Positions 7,128 to 15,582 of a stretch of 32,685 bases of DNA are shown here, piece after piece (position 1 is the first letter of the stretch; each line of letters begins with the position of its first letter). Location of the stretch: NCBI GenBank assembly GCA_945901085.1, contig CAMDJV010000039.1, forward strand, positions 1 through 32,685, written 5' to 3'. The position numbers were made by a program, and so were the translations under genes. Origin of the DNA: Rhodovarius crocodyli. GTDB lineage: Bacteria > Pseudomonadota > Alphaproteobacteria > Acetobacterales > Acetobacteraceae. The notes under the pieces were generated by a model that worked only from the letters and a program-made list of their open reading frames with translations, ran no database searches and was not told where the DNA came from.

Positions 7128-8306
7128 ATGGGGCGGGTGAATGAACCTCTCGCCCTCTACATCCACTGGCCCTTCTGCACCTCGAAATGCCCATATTGCG
7201 ATTTCAACTCGCATGTGCGTGAGGCGGGGGTGGACCATGCCCGTTTCGCCGCGGCCTTGCGGGCGGAGTTGGCGCATGAGGCGGCTCGGGTCGCGCCTGG
7301 TGATGGAGCGCGCCGGCCCCTGGCCTCGATCTTCTTCGGCGGCGGCACACCCAGCCTAATGCTGCCGGAGACCGTGGCGGCGCTGATCGCGGACGCCACA
7401 GCATTGTTCGAGCCCACGCCCGATATAGAGATCACACTCGAAGCCAACCCAACCAGCGTGGAACTGGGCAAGCTGCGCGCCTTCCGCGAGGCGGGCGTGA
7501 ACCGGGTCTCGCTCGGCGTGCAGGCGCTCTCCGAGGATGCGCTGCGCTTCCTTGGCCGCCGCCATGATGCATCAGAGGCCATCGCCGCACTCGAACTCGC
7601 CCGCAAAACCTTCCCGCGGGTCTCCTTCGATATGATCTATGCCCGCCCCGGCCAAAGCGAGGCCGCCTGGCGGGCCGAGCTGCGCCAGGCGCTGGCGCTG
7701 GCGGCCGATCACCTCTCACTTTACCAACTCACCATCGAGCCAGGTACGCGCTTCGCCACCGAATATGCCCGCGGTGCTTTTGCCCTGCCCGAGGGGGACG
7801 AGGCCGCGCGGCTTTACTTTGCCACCGCAGAGGAGGCGGCAGGCTTCGGCCTGGCACCCTATGAGGTGTCGAACTACGCCCAGCCGGGAGCGCAGAGCCG
7901 GCACAACCTGGCGTATTGGCGCTATGGCGATTATCTCGGCATCGGCCCCGGCGCGCATCAGCGCTTGCTGTTGGATGGTGAGATGTTGGCCACCCGCCGC
8001 CATCGCGGCCCCGAGGAATGGGCCGCCCGCGTCGAACGCACTGGCCATGGCGGCACCGAGGAACAGGCCCTGACCCCGCAGGATCGCGGCCGCGAGGCGC
8101 TGCTGATGGGCCTCAGGCTGGATGAGGGGGTGGACCCGGAGCGTATTGCCGCCCGCTCCTCCCTGCCATTCGCCGAGACGGTGGATGCGGCCATGCTCGC
8201 CGCCTGCATTGATGAGGGCTATCTGGAGTGGCGCGGCCAACGGCTGCGCACCACCATCGAGGGCCGGCTGCGGCTGGACGCCATGCTGCCGGTGCTGCTG
8301 CGCTGA
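7128..8306 (+). CDS. hemW: Radical SAM protein HemW
   Basis: 392 residues. The start is typical of HemW (LALYIHWPFCTSKCPYC), with the radical-SAM cluster ligands in a CX3CX2C arrangement (CTSKCPYC). The motif FFGGGTPSLM and the segment VNRVSLGVQALSEDALRFLG follow. The C-terminal part has GIGPGAHQRL and a winged HemN-like domain. HemW proteins are heme-binding chaperones related to the oxygen-independent coproporphyrinogen oxidase HemN; members used to be annotated as that enzyme. A GTG at 7137 is an alternative start. In many related genomes hemW follows rdgB, but here it follows a Bug gene. It converges on the response-regulator gene with a 15-base gap. Confidence 0.92.
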   Translation: MGRVNEPLALYIHWPFCTSKCPYCDFNSHVREAGVDHARFAAALRAELAHEAARVAPGDGARRPLASIFFGGGTPSLMLPETVAALIADATALFEPTPDIEITLEANPTSVELGKLRAFREAGVNRVSLGVQALSEDALRFLGRRHDASEAIAALELARKTFPRVSFDMIYARPGQSEAAWRAELRQALALAADHLSLYQLTIEPGTRFATEYARGAFALPEGDEAARLYFATAEEAAGFGLAPYEVSNYAQPGAQSRHNLAYWRYGDYLGIGPGAHQRLLLDGEMLATRRHRGPEEWAARVERTGHGGTEEQALTPQDRGREALLMGLRLDEGVDPERIAARSSLPFAETVDAAMLAACIDEGYLEWRGQRLRTTIEGRLRLDAMLPVLLR

Positions 8307-8321
8307 AGCCCTGCCCGGGGC

Positions 8322-9035
8322 TCAGGCCGGCTCCGTCACCCGCGCATCCAGCCGATAGCCACCGCCCTCGGTCAGCAGCAGGCGGGTGTCATTGGGGTCA
8401 GGCTCGATCTTCTGGCGCAGGCGATAGATATGGGTCTCCAAGGTGTGGGTGGTGACGGCGCTGTTGTAGCCCCAGACCTCATTGAGCAAAGTCTGCCGCG
8501 GCACCGGTTTGCCGGCCGCCCGATAGAGGTATTTGAGGATCGCTGCCTCTTTTTCGGTTAGGCGAATTTTCCTGTTTCGTCCGCTTTCCACCAATTGCTT
8601 GGAGGCTGGGCGGAAGAGGTAGGGCCCCACGGTAAAAACCGCGTGCTCGGAGTTGTCAAACACCCACAATTGCGCCCTGAGCCGCGCCAGCAATTCATTC
8701 AGGCGGAAAGGCTTGGCGATATAATCATTCGCGCCACTATCGAGGCCGCGCACCACATCCTGCTCGGCCCCCGCGCCGGTGAGCATAATGATGGGCACCG
8801 AGACGCCGGCCTTGCGCAATCTAGCGCAATATTCCCTTCCGTCACAATCCGGTAGACCGATATCGAGCAGGATGGCATCGAAACGCGACTCCTCCAGTGC
8901 CAGCAACCTGTCAGCCGCCGCAGCGCTCTCAGCGGCCACCGGGGTGAATTCGCCATCGATCGCCAGCTGATCGAGCAGCGTGTCACGCACCGCCGCTTCA
9001 TCATCGATAATCAGAACGGGCCGGGGAGTGGCCAT
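8322..9035 (-). CDS. OmpR-family response regulator transcription factor
   Basis: 237 residues. The receiver domain starts RPVLIIDDEAAVRDTL, with acidic pair Asp11/Asp12. The phospho-acceptor is Asp58 in DAILLDIGLPDCDG, and the conserved Lys is in NDYIAKPFRLNELLARLRA. A winged-helix DNA-binding domain follows, with LTEKEAAILKYLY, the HTLETHIYRLRQKIEP recognition region and the GGGYRL wing. No histidine kinase gene is nearby, so this is an orphan regulator. The ATG at 9035 has GAGG eight bases upstream; earlier in-frame ATGs add non-conserved residues. It is divergent from ribA, but regulation of ribA by it is only speculation. Confidence 0.93.
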   Translation of the reverse strand: MATPRPVLIIDDEAAVRDTLLDQLAIDGEFTPVAAESAAAADRLLALEESRFDAILLDIGLPDCDGREYCARLRKAGVSVPIIMLTGAGAEQDVVRGLDSGANDYIAKPFRLNELLARLRAQLWVFDNSEHAVFTVGPYLFRPASKQLVESGRNRKIRLTEKEAAILKYLYRAAGKPVPRQTLLNEVWGYNSAVTTHTLETHIYRLRQKIEPDPNDTRLLLTEGGGYRLDARVTEPA

Positions 9036-9348
9036 GCGAACACCTCGTTTTAGGTTCATGGACACGGACCACCCCACCGAGTTTGGAAGGGGGCGAAAAC
9101 GCGACCTCACGGACTTAGCACCTAATCCCGCTGGAAGGTGAAGCGATTCGTGCATTCAATCGCGCAGATGTGACTTAGTATGGGACGCCCATGGACTGAA
9201 ACGTGAAGCTCCCCACATGTGGCGCAACACCTCCCACGCCACATCTGAGGCGTTGAGTCCTACCACAATGGAATTTGCCAGAATGTCTCTCCTTTTTGTG
9301 AGCCCGCCCGAAGGCCACGCGCCAGCACCCCAAAACGGGGTGCTGGCC
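9036..9348. other. Intergenic region between the divergent regulator and ribA
   Basis: No gene is evident. It contains an 8-bp inverted repeat, ATGTGGCG (9217-9224) with CGCCACAT (9237-9244), preceded by the palindrome CCACATGTGG (9213-9222). GACTTAG also occurs twice, about 60 bases apart. A perfect 11-bp hairpin abuts the chosen ribA start. I looked for conserved FMN-riboswitch segments and did not find them. Part of this region may be coding if ribA starts at 9217, 9268 or 9283. Confidence 0.5.
9321..9347 (+). promoter_or_regulatory. Perfect 11-bp hairpin abutting the ribA start
   Basis: GCCAGCACCCC (9321-9331) pairs exactly with GGGGTGCTGGC (9337-9347) across an AAAAC loop. The ATG at 9349 follows by one base, and the Shine-Dalgarno-like GGGGTG lies in the 3' arm. 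If 9349 is the start, the stem would block initiation until opened. If translation starts at 9283 or earlier, the hairpin is inside the coding region. Confidence 0.5.
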
Positions 9349-10452
9349 ATGCGCGCGGTGCATCGGGCCATGGCGGATCTGCGGCGCGGCACGCCGGTGC
9401 TGGTGGGCGGGCCGGATGGCGCCCTGGTAGTGGCCGCCGCGGAGACGGTGGGGGCCGAGGGTCTGCGCGAGTTGATGGCTGTGGCGCTCTGTGCGCCGGT
9501 ATTGCTGCTGGCGCCGGTGCGTGCCGCCGCGGTGCTGTCACGCCCGGTATCGCTCAGCGCGCCCGAGCAAGGGGCCGTCGCCCTCAGCCTGCCTGAGGGG
9601 CTGCTGACGCCCCAGCGGCTGCGCGGGCTGGCCGACCCCACCGCCGAATTGCTGTTGCCCGAGCAGCCCGAGCGGGTGGCTTCCCCCGTGCTGGCTGCGC
9701 CGGCTCTGGCACTGGCCAAGCTTGGCCGCCTGCTGCCCGCCCTGGTTGCGGCCCCGGCGCGGGAAGGTGTCGAGGCCGAGACCCAGGGCCTGGCCCTGGT
9801 GGCCGCGGCCGATATCGCCGCCTATCCGCCCTCCGCCGCCACCACCTTGCGCCCGGTGGCCGAGGCCCGGGTGCCGCTGGAGCATGTGCCCGAGGCGCGG
9901 ATCATCGCCTTTCGCGCCGCCGATGGCGGAATTGAGCATCTGGCTATCCTAGTGGGTGACCCGGTGGGCTTCGCCGCTGCCGGCGGCACACCGCTCGCCC
10001 GTGCCCATAGCGAGTGCTTCACCGGCGACCTTCTGGGCTCGCTGCGCTGCGATTGCGGGCCGCAGCTGCGCGGCGCACTGCATAAGATGGCCAGCCATGG
10101 CCATGGTGTACTGCTCTATCTGGCGCAGGAGGGCCGCGGCATTGGCCTGGTGAACAAGCTGCGGGCCTATGCGCTGCAGGACCAGGGGCTGGACACGCTC
10201 GATGCCAACCGGGCGCTCGGCTATGGCGCGGATGAGCGCAACTTCCTCGTCGCCGCCGAGATGCTGCGCCAGCTCGGCATCGGCCGGGTGCAATTGCTGA
10301 CCAACAACCCGGACAAGCTGGCCTCCCTGGCCGCCTGCGGGATCGAGGTTGAGGGCCGGGTAGCGCATGAATTCGCCGGCAATGGCGTCAATGATGGCTA
10401 CCTCGCCACCAAGGCCGTGCGGTTCGGCCATATGATCGGCGAGAAGGGCTGA
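9349..10452 (+). CDS. ribA: GTP cyclohydrolase II with degenerate RibB-like N-terminal domain
   Basis: Opens GTP in the first step of riboflavin synthesis. The C-terminal half has the zinc ligands CX10CXC in CFTGDLLGSLRCDC (Cys223, Cys234, Cys236). It also has the catalytic GRGIGLVNKLRAY and the family segment LDTLDANRALGYGADERNF. The first 160 residues (for example ADLRRGTPVLVGG and AAAETVGAEGLRELM) resemble the start of dihydroxybutanone phosphate synthase, but the acidic DDEDRE-type active-site loop is absent. That half is therefore probably not catalytic. The start is uncertain: 9349 gives 367 residues; in-frame ATGs also exist at 9217, 9268 and 9283. The other riboflavin genes are not in the window. 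Confidence 0.93.
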   Translation: MRAVHRAMADLRRGTPVLVGGPDGALVVAAAETVGAEGLRELMAVALCAPVLLLAPVRAAAVLSRPVSLSAPEQGAVALSLPEGLLTPQRLRGLADPTAELLLPEQPERVASPVLAAPALALAKLGRLLPALVAAPAREGVEAETQGLALVAAADIAAYPPSAATTLRPVAEARVPLEHVPEARIIAFRAADGGIEHLAILVGDPVGFAAAGGTPLARAHSECFTGDLLGSLRCDCGPQLRGALHKMASHGHGVLLYLAQEGRGIGLVNKLRAYALQDQGLDTLDANRALGYGADERNFLVAAEMLRQLGIGRVQLLTNNPDKLASLAACGIEVEGRVAHEFAGNGVNDGYLATKAVRFGHMIGEKG

Positions 10453-10612
10453 ACCCCAAGGCGCCCGCCCTTGTGGTTGAGGCGCCGCGCCCGCGTTAGC
10501 GCGAGGCTGCCCGGTGCGCGCTTGATTCGCTGTTGCTGTTCATGCGGCAAATCCAGCCCGCCCATGTGCGGGGGGCCTTGCTCAATATCGGCGAGTAGGC
10601 TGATAGGCCCCC

Positions 10613-11503
10613 ATGCGTGTTATTTTCATGGGCAGTCCCGAATTCTCCGTCCCCGCCCTGCGGGCGTTGCATGCCGCGCATGAGGTCGTCTGCGTCTATG
10701 CCCAGCCGCCCAAGCCTGCCCATCGCGGCCAGCGGGAGACGCCATGCCCGGTGCATCTGGCCGCCCTGGAACTGGGCTTGCCGGTGCGCACCCCCGCTCG
10801 GGTGCGGCGCGATGCGGCCGAACACGCCGCTTTTGCCGCCCTGGCCGCCGATGTGGCGGTTGTCGCCGCCTATGGCCTGATTCTGCCACCGGCCATGCTG
10901 GAGGCACCGCGCCTGGGCTGCATCAATATCCATGCCTCGCTGCTGCCGCGCTGGCGGGGGGCGGCCCCCATCCATGCCGCGGTGTTGGCCGGCGACGCTC
11001 AAAGCGGTATCACCATCATGCGCATGGAAGAGGGGCTGGACACCGGCCCCATGCTGCTGCGTGAGGCCATGGCGCTTCACCCGCGCATCACCACTCCCGA
11101 ATTGCATGACGCGCTGAGCGCCATGGGGGCTGACCTTATCCTGCGCGGCCTGGCGGAACAGCCCATCGCCACCCCGCAGCCTGAGGCAGGCGCCACCTAC
11201 GCCGCCAAGCTCAGCAAAGCCGATGGGCTATTGGATTGGCGCGAGCCGGCGGCAGGGCTGGAGCGGAGGGTGCGGGCGATGAACCCCTGGCCGGGCGCCT
11301 TTTTCCCCTTGGGGCCGGACAATATCCGCGTGCTGGATGCAATGGCCGCCCCCGGCACCGGCGCGCCTGGCCAGCAGCTTTCCCCGGGCCTGATCGCCTG
11401 CGGCGAGGGCGCGCTGCGCCTGCTGCGCCTGCAACGCCCCGGCCGCGCCGCGATGGAGGCCGATGCCTTCCTGCGCGGCACCGCTCTGCCCGCGCAGCTC
11501 TGA
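10613..11503 (+). CDS. fmt: Methionyl-tRNA formyltransferase
   Basis: 296 residues. It formylates initiator methionyl-tRNA using 10-formyltetrahydrofolate, in the cytosol. It starts MRVIFMGSPEFSVPALRAL. The active-site and folate motifs are AAYGLILPPAML, INIHASLLPRWRGAAPIH and SGITIMRMEEGLDTGPML. The C-terminal OB-like domain with RVRAMNPWPGAFF follows. It is slightly shorter than many homologues. Peptide deformylase (def), often its partner, is not upstream. The last base of the stop codon is the first base of the truA ATG, so the two genes are translationally linked. The 160-base gap upstream has no clear promoter. Confidence 0.96.
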   Translation: MRVIFMGSPEFSVPALRALHAAHEVVCVYAQPPKPAHRGQRETPCPVHLAALELGLPVRTPARVRRDAAEHAAFAALAADVAVVAAYGLILPPAMLEAPRLGCINIHASLLPRWRGAAPIHAAVLAGDAQSGITIMRMEEGLDTGPMLLREAMALHPRITTPELHDALSAMGADLILRGLAEQPIATPQPEAGATYAAKLSKADGLLDWREPAAGLERRVRAMNPWPGAFFPLGPDNIRVLDAMAAPGTGAPGQQLSPGLIACGEGALRLLRLQRPGRAAMEADAFLRGTALPAQL

Positions 11504-12264
11504 TGCCGCGCTACGCCCTTGTGCTGGAATATGACGGCGCGGCCTTTCAGGGCTGGCAGCGCCAGTCCAATGGCCCTTCGGTGCAGCAGGTGCTGGAGGA
11601 GCAGGCCGCGGCGCTCAATGGCGGCGAGAAGGCCGTGGCGGTGGCCGCTGGCCGCACCGATTCGGGCGTGCATGCGCTGGGCCAGGTGGCGGAGATCACC
11701 CTTTCCGCCGCTCTCGCGCCGGAAAAGCTGCGCATGGCGCTGAATTTCCACCTCCGGCCCTGGCCGGTGGTGGTGCGCGCGGCGGCGATGGCGCCTGAGG
11801 GCTGGTCGCCCCGGTTCTCCGCCACCCAGCGAGGCTATCGCTACCGCATCCTCAACCGCTCCAGCCGCCCGGCGCTGGATGCCGGGCGGGTCTGGCATAT
11901 CCCCTATGCGATGGATGCCCAGGCGATGCACCGCGCGGCCGAAGGCCTGCTCGGGCGGCATGATTTCTCGGCCTATCGCGCGGCAAGCTGTCAGGCCGCC
12001 TCGCCAGTGCGCACCATGGAGGTGCTGCGCGTGCGGCGCGAGGGCGATGAGATCATGATCGAGGCCGAGGCCCGCAGCTTCCTGCATCACCAGATCCGCA
12101 ACCTGGCCGGCACGCTGGCGGAAGTGGGCAAGGGCCGCCGCCCCGAGGCCTGGCCCCGGGAGGTGCTGGACAGCCGCGACCGCGCCCAGGCCGGCCAGAC
12201 CGCGCCGCCCGATGGGCTGTGTTTCATGTGGGTGCGCTATGACACGCCGCCCGATTGGGTTTAG
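11503..12264 (+). CDS. truA: tRNA pseudouridine(38-40) synthase TruA
   Basis: 253 residues. It converts uridines 38-40 in the tRNA anticodon arm to pseudouridine. It starts PRYALVLEYDGAAFQGWQRQ and has the catalytic motif AAGRTDSGVHALGQ with nucleophile Asp53. Further family segments are FSATQRGYRYRI, GRHDFSAYRAASCQA and FLHHQIRNLAGTL. The ATG overlaps the fmt stop as TGATG. The gene ends three bases before the end of the convergent membrane-protein gene, with no room for a separate terminator. Confidence 0.96.
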   Translation: MPRYALVLEYDGAAFQGWQRQSNGPSVQQVLEEQAAALNGGEKAVAVAAGRTDSGVHALGQVAEITLSAALAPEKLRMALNFHLRPWPVVVRAAAMAPEGWSPRFSATQRGYRYRILNRSSRPALDAGRVWHIPYAMDAQAMHRAAEGLLGRHDFSAYRAASCQAASPVRTMEVLRVRREGDEIMIEAEARSFLHHQIRNLAGTLAEVGKGRRPEAWPREVLDSRDRAQAGQTAPPDGLCFMWVRYDTPPDWV

Positions 12265-12267
12265 GCG

Positions 12268-12744
12268 CTACATCGTCATCCGGCCGACGACACCCTGCAC
12301 GAAGAGCCCAATCGCGACATCGAGCAGCACAAACATCACCGCACTCGCCCCGGGAATGCCCAGGGCATGTTTGGTGACGAACCATTCCAGCCACATCGCA
12401 TAGCCCACCGCCACCAGGGCCAGCACCTGGGCAAAGCCTACCGGCAGCAGCATTCCAGGCGCCGAGAGCAGCACCAGCGCCGCGTATTGCGGAATATTCG
12501 CCCAGTTCCAGGCGGCAATGAAGCGCGGCCAAGCGGCCTCTCGCCCCGCCAGCTTCGCCATCATCTGCGAGGCCAGGGCAAAACCAACCCAGCCCACCAC
12601 GAAGCCCACCGCATCAACCAGCCATTCGCCCATCCCCTCATTCACCCCGGTGATGAGGCCGAGAGCGAAGAACATCGGCCAGCAGATCGCACCGGCCCAG
12701 AAGCTGCGCATGGTCTCGGTGGGGGAGCCATCGAAGGCATTCAT
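12268..12744 (-). CDS. Conserved multi-pass membrane protein of unknown function
   Basis: 158 residues from the ATG at 12744. There are about four hydrophobic segments: FWAGAICWPMFFALGLITG, AVGFVVGWVGFALASQM, YAALVLLSAPGMLLPVGF with the following LALVAVGYAMWL, and VMFVLLDVAIGLFVQGVVG. No catalytic motif is visible and I do not recognise the family; it loosely resembles small YIP1-like proteins. The frame upstream of 12744 stays open and coding-like back to the dapE stop. The true start could be a non-ATG codon near 12828, which would couple it to dapE. It lies downstream of dapD-dapE and is convergent with truA. Confidence 0.75.
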   Translation of the reverse strand: MNAFDGSPTETMRSFWAGAICWPMFFALGLITGVNEGMGEWLVDAVGFVVGWVGFALASQMMAKLAGREAAWPRFIAAWNWANIPQYAALVLLSAPGMLLPVGFAQVLALVAVGYAMWLEWFVTKHALGIPGASAVMFVLLDVAIGLFVQGVVGRMTM

Positions 12745-12824
12745 CCCCGTGGGCCTGCCGCGCGCCAATTCCAGCCCGCCTTCGAGGCCGATGGCGATGC
12801 TGCGCGTGGTGTCAGGTATTATGG

Positions 12825-13964
12825 TCAGGCGAGCAGCTCCTTGATGATGCTGGCATAGAGTATGGTGAGAGCCTGTAACTCGGCCACCGGCACGCATTCA
12901 TCCACCTGATGCATGGTGCTGCCCACCCCACCCAACTCGGCCACAGGGCAGAGCCGGGTAATAAAGCGAGCGTCGGAGGTTCCCCCGCCAGTGTCCAGCC
13001 TGGGGGTCACCCCGGTTGCCGCCTGGGTGGCGCGCACAAGCGCATCCACAAATGGGCCAGGCTGGGTGAGGAAGCTCTCACCGCTCACCACCACGCGCAG
13101 ATCATGTTGCGGCGCGTGGCGGGTGAGCACGGCGCGCAAATGCGCGGTCAGCGCGGTGGAATCATGCAACTCGTTGAAGCGGATGTTCAAAAAGGCGCTG
13201 GCCTGGCCGGGGATGACATTGGTCGCGGTATTGTCCACCTGAACGCCGGTCACCTGCAGGGTGCTGGCCTCGAACCATTGGCTGCCCGAATCGAGCGGGC
13301 TGGCCGTCAACGCCGCCAGGGCGGCGAGCAGCCGGTGCACCGGGTTATCGGCCTTCTGCGGATAGGCGCTGTGGCCCTGGCGGCCATGCACGGTGATCCA
13401 GGCGTTCATGCTGCCACGCCGGCCGATTTTCAGCGTATCGCCGAGCACGGCCTTGGAGGTGGGCTCGCCCACCAGGCACATATCGGGGACATGGCCATGT
13501 GCCTCCATCCATTCCAGCACGCGGCGGGTGCCATCCACGCTGGGGCCTTCCTCATCGCCGGTGATGAGCAGGGAGAGGGAGCCGGGATTGCTCTGCGGAA
13601 TGGCGGCGATGAAGGCGGCGATGGCGCCCTTCATATCCTGCGCGCCGCGGCCAAAGAGGGTGCCGTTTTCGACATCGCCGGCGAAGGGTGGATGGGTCCA
13701 GGGCGCGGCGCCCGGCGGCACAACATCGGTGTGGCCGGCGAAGCAGAAATGTGGCGCGGTGGTACCACGCCGGGCGAATAGGTTGTCCACCTCATTGAAA
13801 GGCAGCCGCCAGCAGGTGAAGCCGCGGGCTTCCAGCGCCCGCTGCACCACATCCAGCGCGCCATCATCGGCAGGGGTGACGCTGGCGCAGCGGATCAGTG
13901 CCTGCGCCAGTGCCAAGACATCATGCGCCGCCGGGCCAAGCGCGGCAGCGGCGGGTTCAGTCAC
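12825..13964 (-). CDS. dapE: Succinyl-diaminopimelate desuccinylase
   Basis: 379 residues. This di-zinc hydrolase releases diaminopimelate from its N-succinyl form, for lysine and peptidoglycan synthesis. M20 peptidase ligands are visible: His and Asp in [12 protein letters not shown], Asp in [10 protein letters not shown], the Glu pair in [13 protein letters not shown], Glu in CLVGEPTS, and the C-terminal His in [12 protein letters not shown]. The GTG start at 13964 is chosen because it gives the usual length and overlaps the dapD stop by eight bases (GTGACTGA). The frame is open further upstream into dapD but is non-conserved there. It forms an operon with dapD. Confidence 0.95.
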   Translation of the reverse strand: MTEPAAAALGPAAHDVLALAQALIRCASVTPADDGALDVVQRALEARGFTCWRLPFNEVDNLFARRGTTAPHFCFAGHTDVVPPGAAPWTHPPFAGDVENGTLFGRGAQDMKGAIAAFIAAIPQSNPGSLSLLITGDEEGPSVDGTRRVLEWMEAHGHVPDMCLVGEPTSKAVLGDTLKIGRRGSMNAWITVHGRQGHSAYPQKADNPVHRLLAALAALTASPLDSGSQWFEASTLQVTGVQVDNTATNVIPGQASAFLNIRFNELHDSTALTAHLRAVLTRHAPQHDLRVVVSGESFLTQPGPFVDALVRATQAATGVTPRLDTGGGTSDARFITRLCPVAELGGVGSTMHQVDECVPVAELQALTILYASIIKELLA

Positions 13965-14781
13965 GCAGCAGGTCGTTGATCGAGGTTTTGGCGCGGGTCT
14001 GCGCATCCACCGTCTTGACGATCACCGCGCAATACAGGCTGGGGCCGGGTGAGCCATCGGGCAGCGGCTTGCCTGGCAGGTTGCCCGGCACCACCACGGA
14101 ATAGGCCGGCACGCGGCCGACAAAAATCTCGCCCGTCGCACGGTCGATGATCTTGGTCGTGGCCGAAATGAACACGCCCATAGAGAGCACCGAGCCACGC
14201 TCGACAATCACGCCCTCCACCACCTCGGAGCGGGCGCCGATGAAGCAGTCATCCTCGATCACCACGGGATTGGCCTGCAGCGGCTCCAGCACGCCGCCAA
14301 TGCCCACGCCGCCGGAGAGGTGAACATTCTTGCCGATCTGCGCGCAGGAGCCCACCGTGGCCCAGGTATCGACCATGGTATTGGCACCGACATAGGCGCC
14401 CAGATTCACGAAGCTGGGCATCAGCACCACATTCGGCGCGATGAAGGCGGAGCGGCGCACGACGGCACCGGGCACTGCGCGGAAGCCCGCCTCTTTCCAG
14501 CGGTTTTCGCCCCAGCCGGTCCATTTCAGCGGCACCTTGTCAAAGGCGCCGGCGGCGGTGTCCATCGGCGCGCTGTCGGTCAGGCGGAAGGAGAGCAGCA
14601 CGGCTTGCTTGAGCCATTGATTGACCGCCCAGCCATCGGCACCGGGTTCGGCCACCCGGGCCTCGCCACGGTCAAGCATGTCCAGCGCGGCCTCCACGGC
14701 CTCGCGGGCCGGGCCTTGGGTGCCGGAATTGATGGTGTCGCGGGCGGCCCAGAGGGCCTCGATCTCGGTTTGCAGGGTCAT
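13957..14781 (-). CDS. dapD: Tetrahydrodipicolinate N-succinyltransferase
   Basis: 274 residues. It transfers succinyl from succinyl-CoA to tetrahydrodipicolinate, two steps before DapE, in the cytosol. The N-terminal helical domain ([17 protein letters not shown]) precedes a left-handed beta helix of hexapeptide repeats. Conserved segments include [66 protein letters not shown] and [29 protein letters not shown] precedes the ATG. It is first in the dapD-dapE-membrane protein operon. Confidence 0.97.
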   Translation of the reverse strand: MTLQTEIEALWAARDTINSGTQGPAREAVEAALDMLDRGEARVAEPGADGWAVNQWLKQAVLLSFRLTDSAPMDTAAGAFDKVPLKWTGWGENRWKEAGFRAVPGAVVRRSAFIAPNVVLMPSFVNLGAYVGANTMVDTWATVGSCAQIGKNVHLSGGVGIGGVLEPLQANPVVIEDDCFIGARSEVVEGVIVERGSVLSMGVFISATTKIIDRATGEIFVGRVPAYSVVVPGNLPGKPLPDGSPGPSLYCAVIVKTVDAQTRAKTSINDLLRD

Positions 14782-14830
14782 GGGCAGGGTCTCCTCGCCG
14801 CTGCTTTGCAGCGCGGGAGGCCGGCGTCAA

Positions 14831-15424
14831 TCAGCCCTGCTCCAACTCGCTGTCCCAATACAGGTAATCCCGCCAGCTCTCATGCAGGTGGTTGGGCGGG
14901 AAGGCCCGGCCATTATCCTGCAATTCCCAACTGGTGGGCGCGCGCGGCTCCTGCCGGGGCAGCATGTTGCATTCGCGCGGCAGCTTGCTGCCCTTGCGCA
15001 AATTGCACGGCCCGCAGGCTGCCACCACATTGGTCCAACTGGTCAGGCCGCCCCGGCTGCGCGGAATCACATGGTCAAAGGTGAGGTCATGCGCCGGGAA
15101 ACCATCGCCGCAATATTGGCATTCGAAGCTGTCGCGCAGAAACACGTTGAACCGGGTGAAGGCCGGCCGCCGGGCTGCGGGGATATAGTCGCGCAGCGCG
15201 ATCACGCTCGGCAGGCGCATGGCGTGGGAGGGGGAATGCACCTCCACATCATATTCGCTGAGCACCGACACACGGTCGAGAAACACTGCCTTCACCGCAT
15301 CCTGCCAGGACCATAGCGAGAGAGGAAAATAGGAAAGCGGCCTAAAATCAGCGTTCAGGACCAGGGCCGGAAAGCCTCCGGACCCGTTAACTGCTGCAAG
15401 ATTGACCGTTCCGCCATCAGGCAA
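14831..15424 (-). CDS. HNH endonuclease family protein
   Basis: 197 residues with a well-formed HNH/zinc module. The first Cys pair is in CQYCGDGF, the catalytic His in LTFDHVIPRSRGG, the Asn in TSWTNVVAACGPCN, and the second Cys pair in CGPCNLRKG. The N-terminal part ALVLNADFRPLSYFPLSL is characteristic of a widespread, chromosomally conserved bacterial HNH family whose role is unknown. It is not obviously an intron-homing or restriction enzyme. The TTG at 15424 is preferred because GGAAGGAG lies seven bases upstream and no in-frame ATG gives the conserved start. It stands alone between dapD and the Mrp ATPase. Confidence 0.9.
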   Translation of the reverse strand: MPDGGTVNLAAVNGSGGFPALVLNADFRPLSYFPLSLWSWQDAVKAVFLDRVSVLSEYDVEVHSPSHAMRLPSVIALRDYIPAARRPAFTRFNVFLRDSFECQYCGDGFPAHDLTFDHVIPRSRGGLTSWTNVVAACGPCNLRKGSKLPRECNMLPRQEPRAPTSWELQDNGRAFPPNHLHESWRDYLYWDSELEQG

Positions 15425-15582
15425 AGCGCCGCTCCTTCCGCTCTCGCGGGGTGCCAGTTCAGCGTGTGCCCACCACTCGTACTAGGCACCAGTTGAGGTA
15501 GCACCGTCGCGTGTGAGAACAGGTGTCCCATGAGGCTGCGCGCTTCGCAAGTGCCGCATGGCGTATTCACCAAGCCGTCATG

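Noticed and set aside
8307-8322. Hairpin AGCCC/GGGCT between convergent hemW and the response regulator
   Set aside because: The stem is only five bases and there is no T-run on either strand.
9036-9348. Possible FMN riboswitch upstream of ribA
   Set aside because: The conserved RFN segments are not present; only simple hairpins are seen.
10453-10612. A coding-like tail, LLLFMRQIQPAHVRGALLNI, just before fmt, in one frame with an internal TAG
   Set aside because: Only about 30 codons after the TAG, no start or ribosome-binding site, and no family I recognise; at most a decayed fragment.
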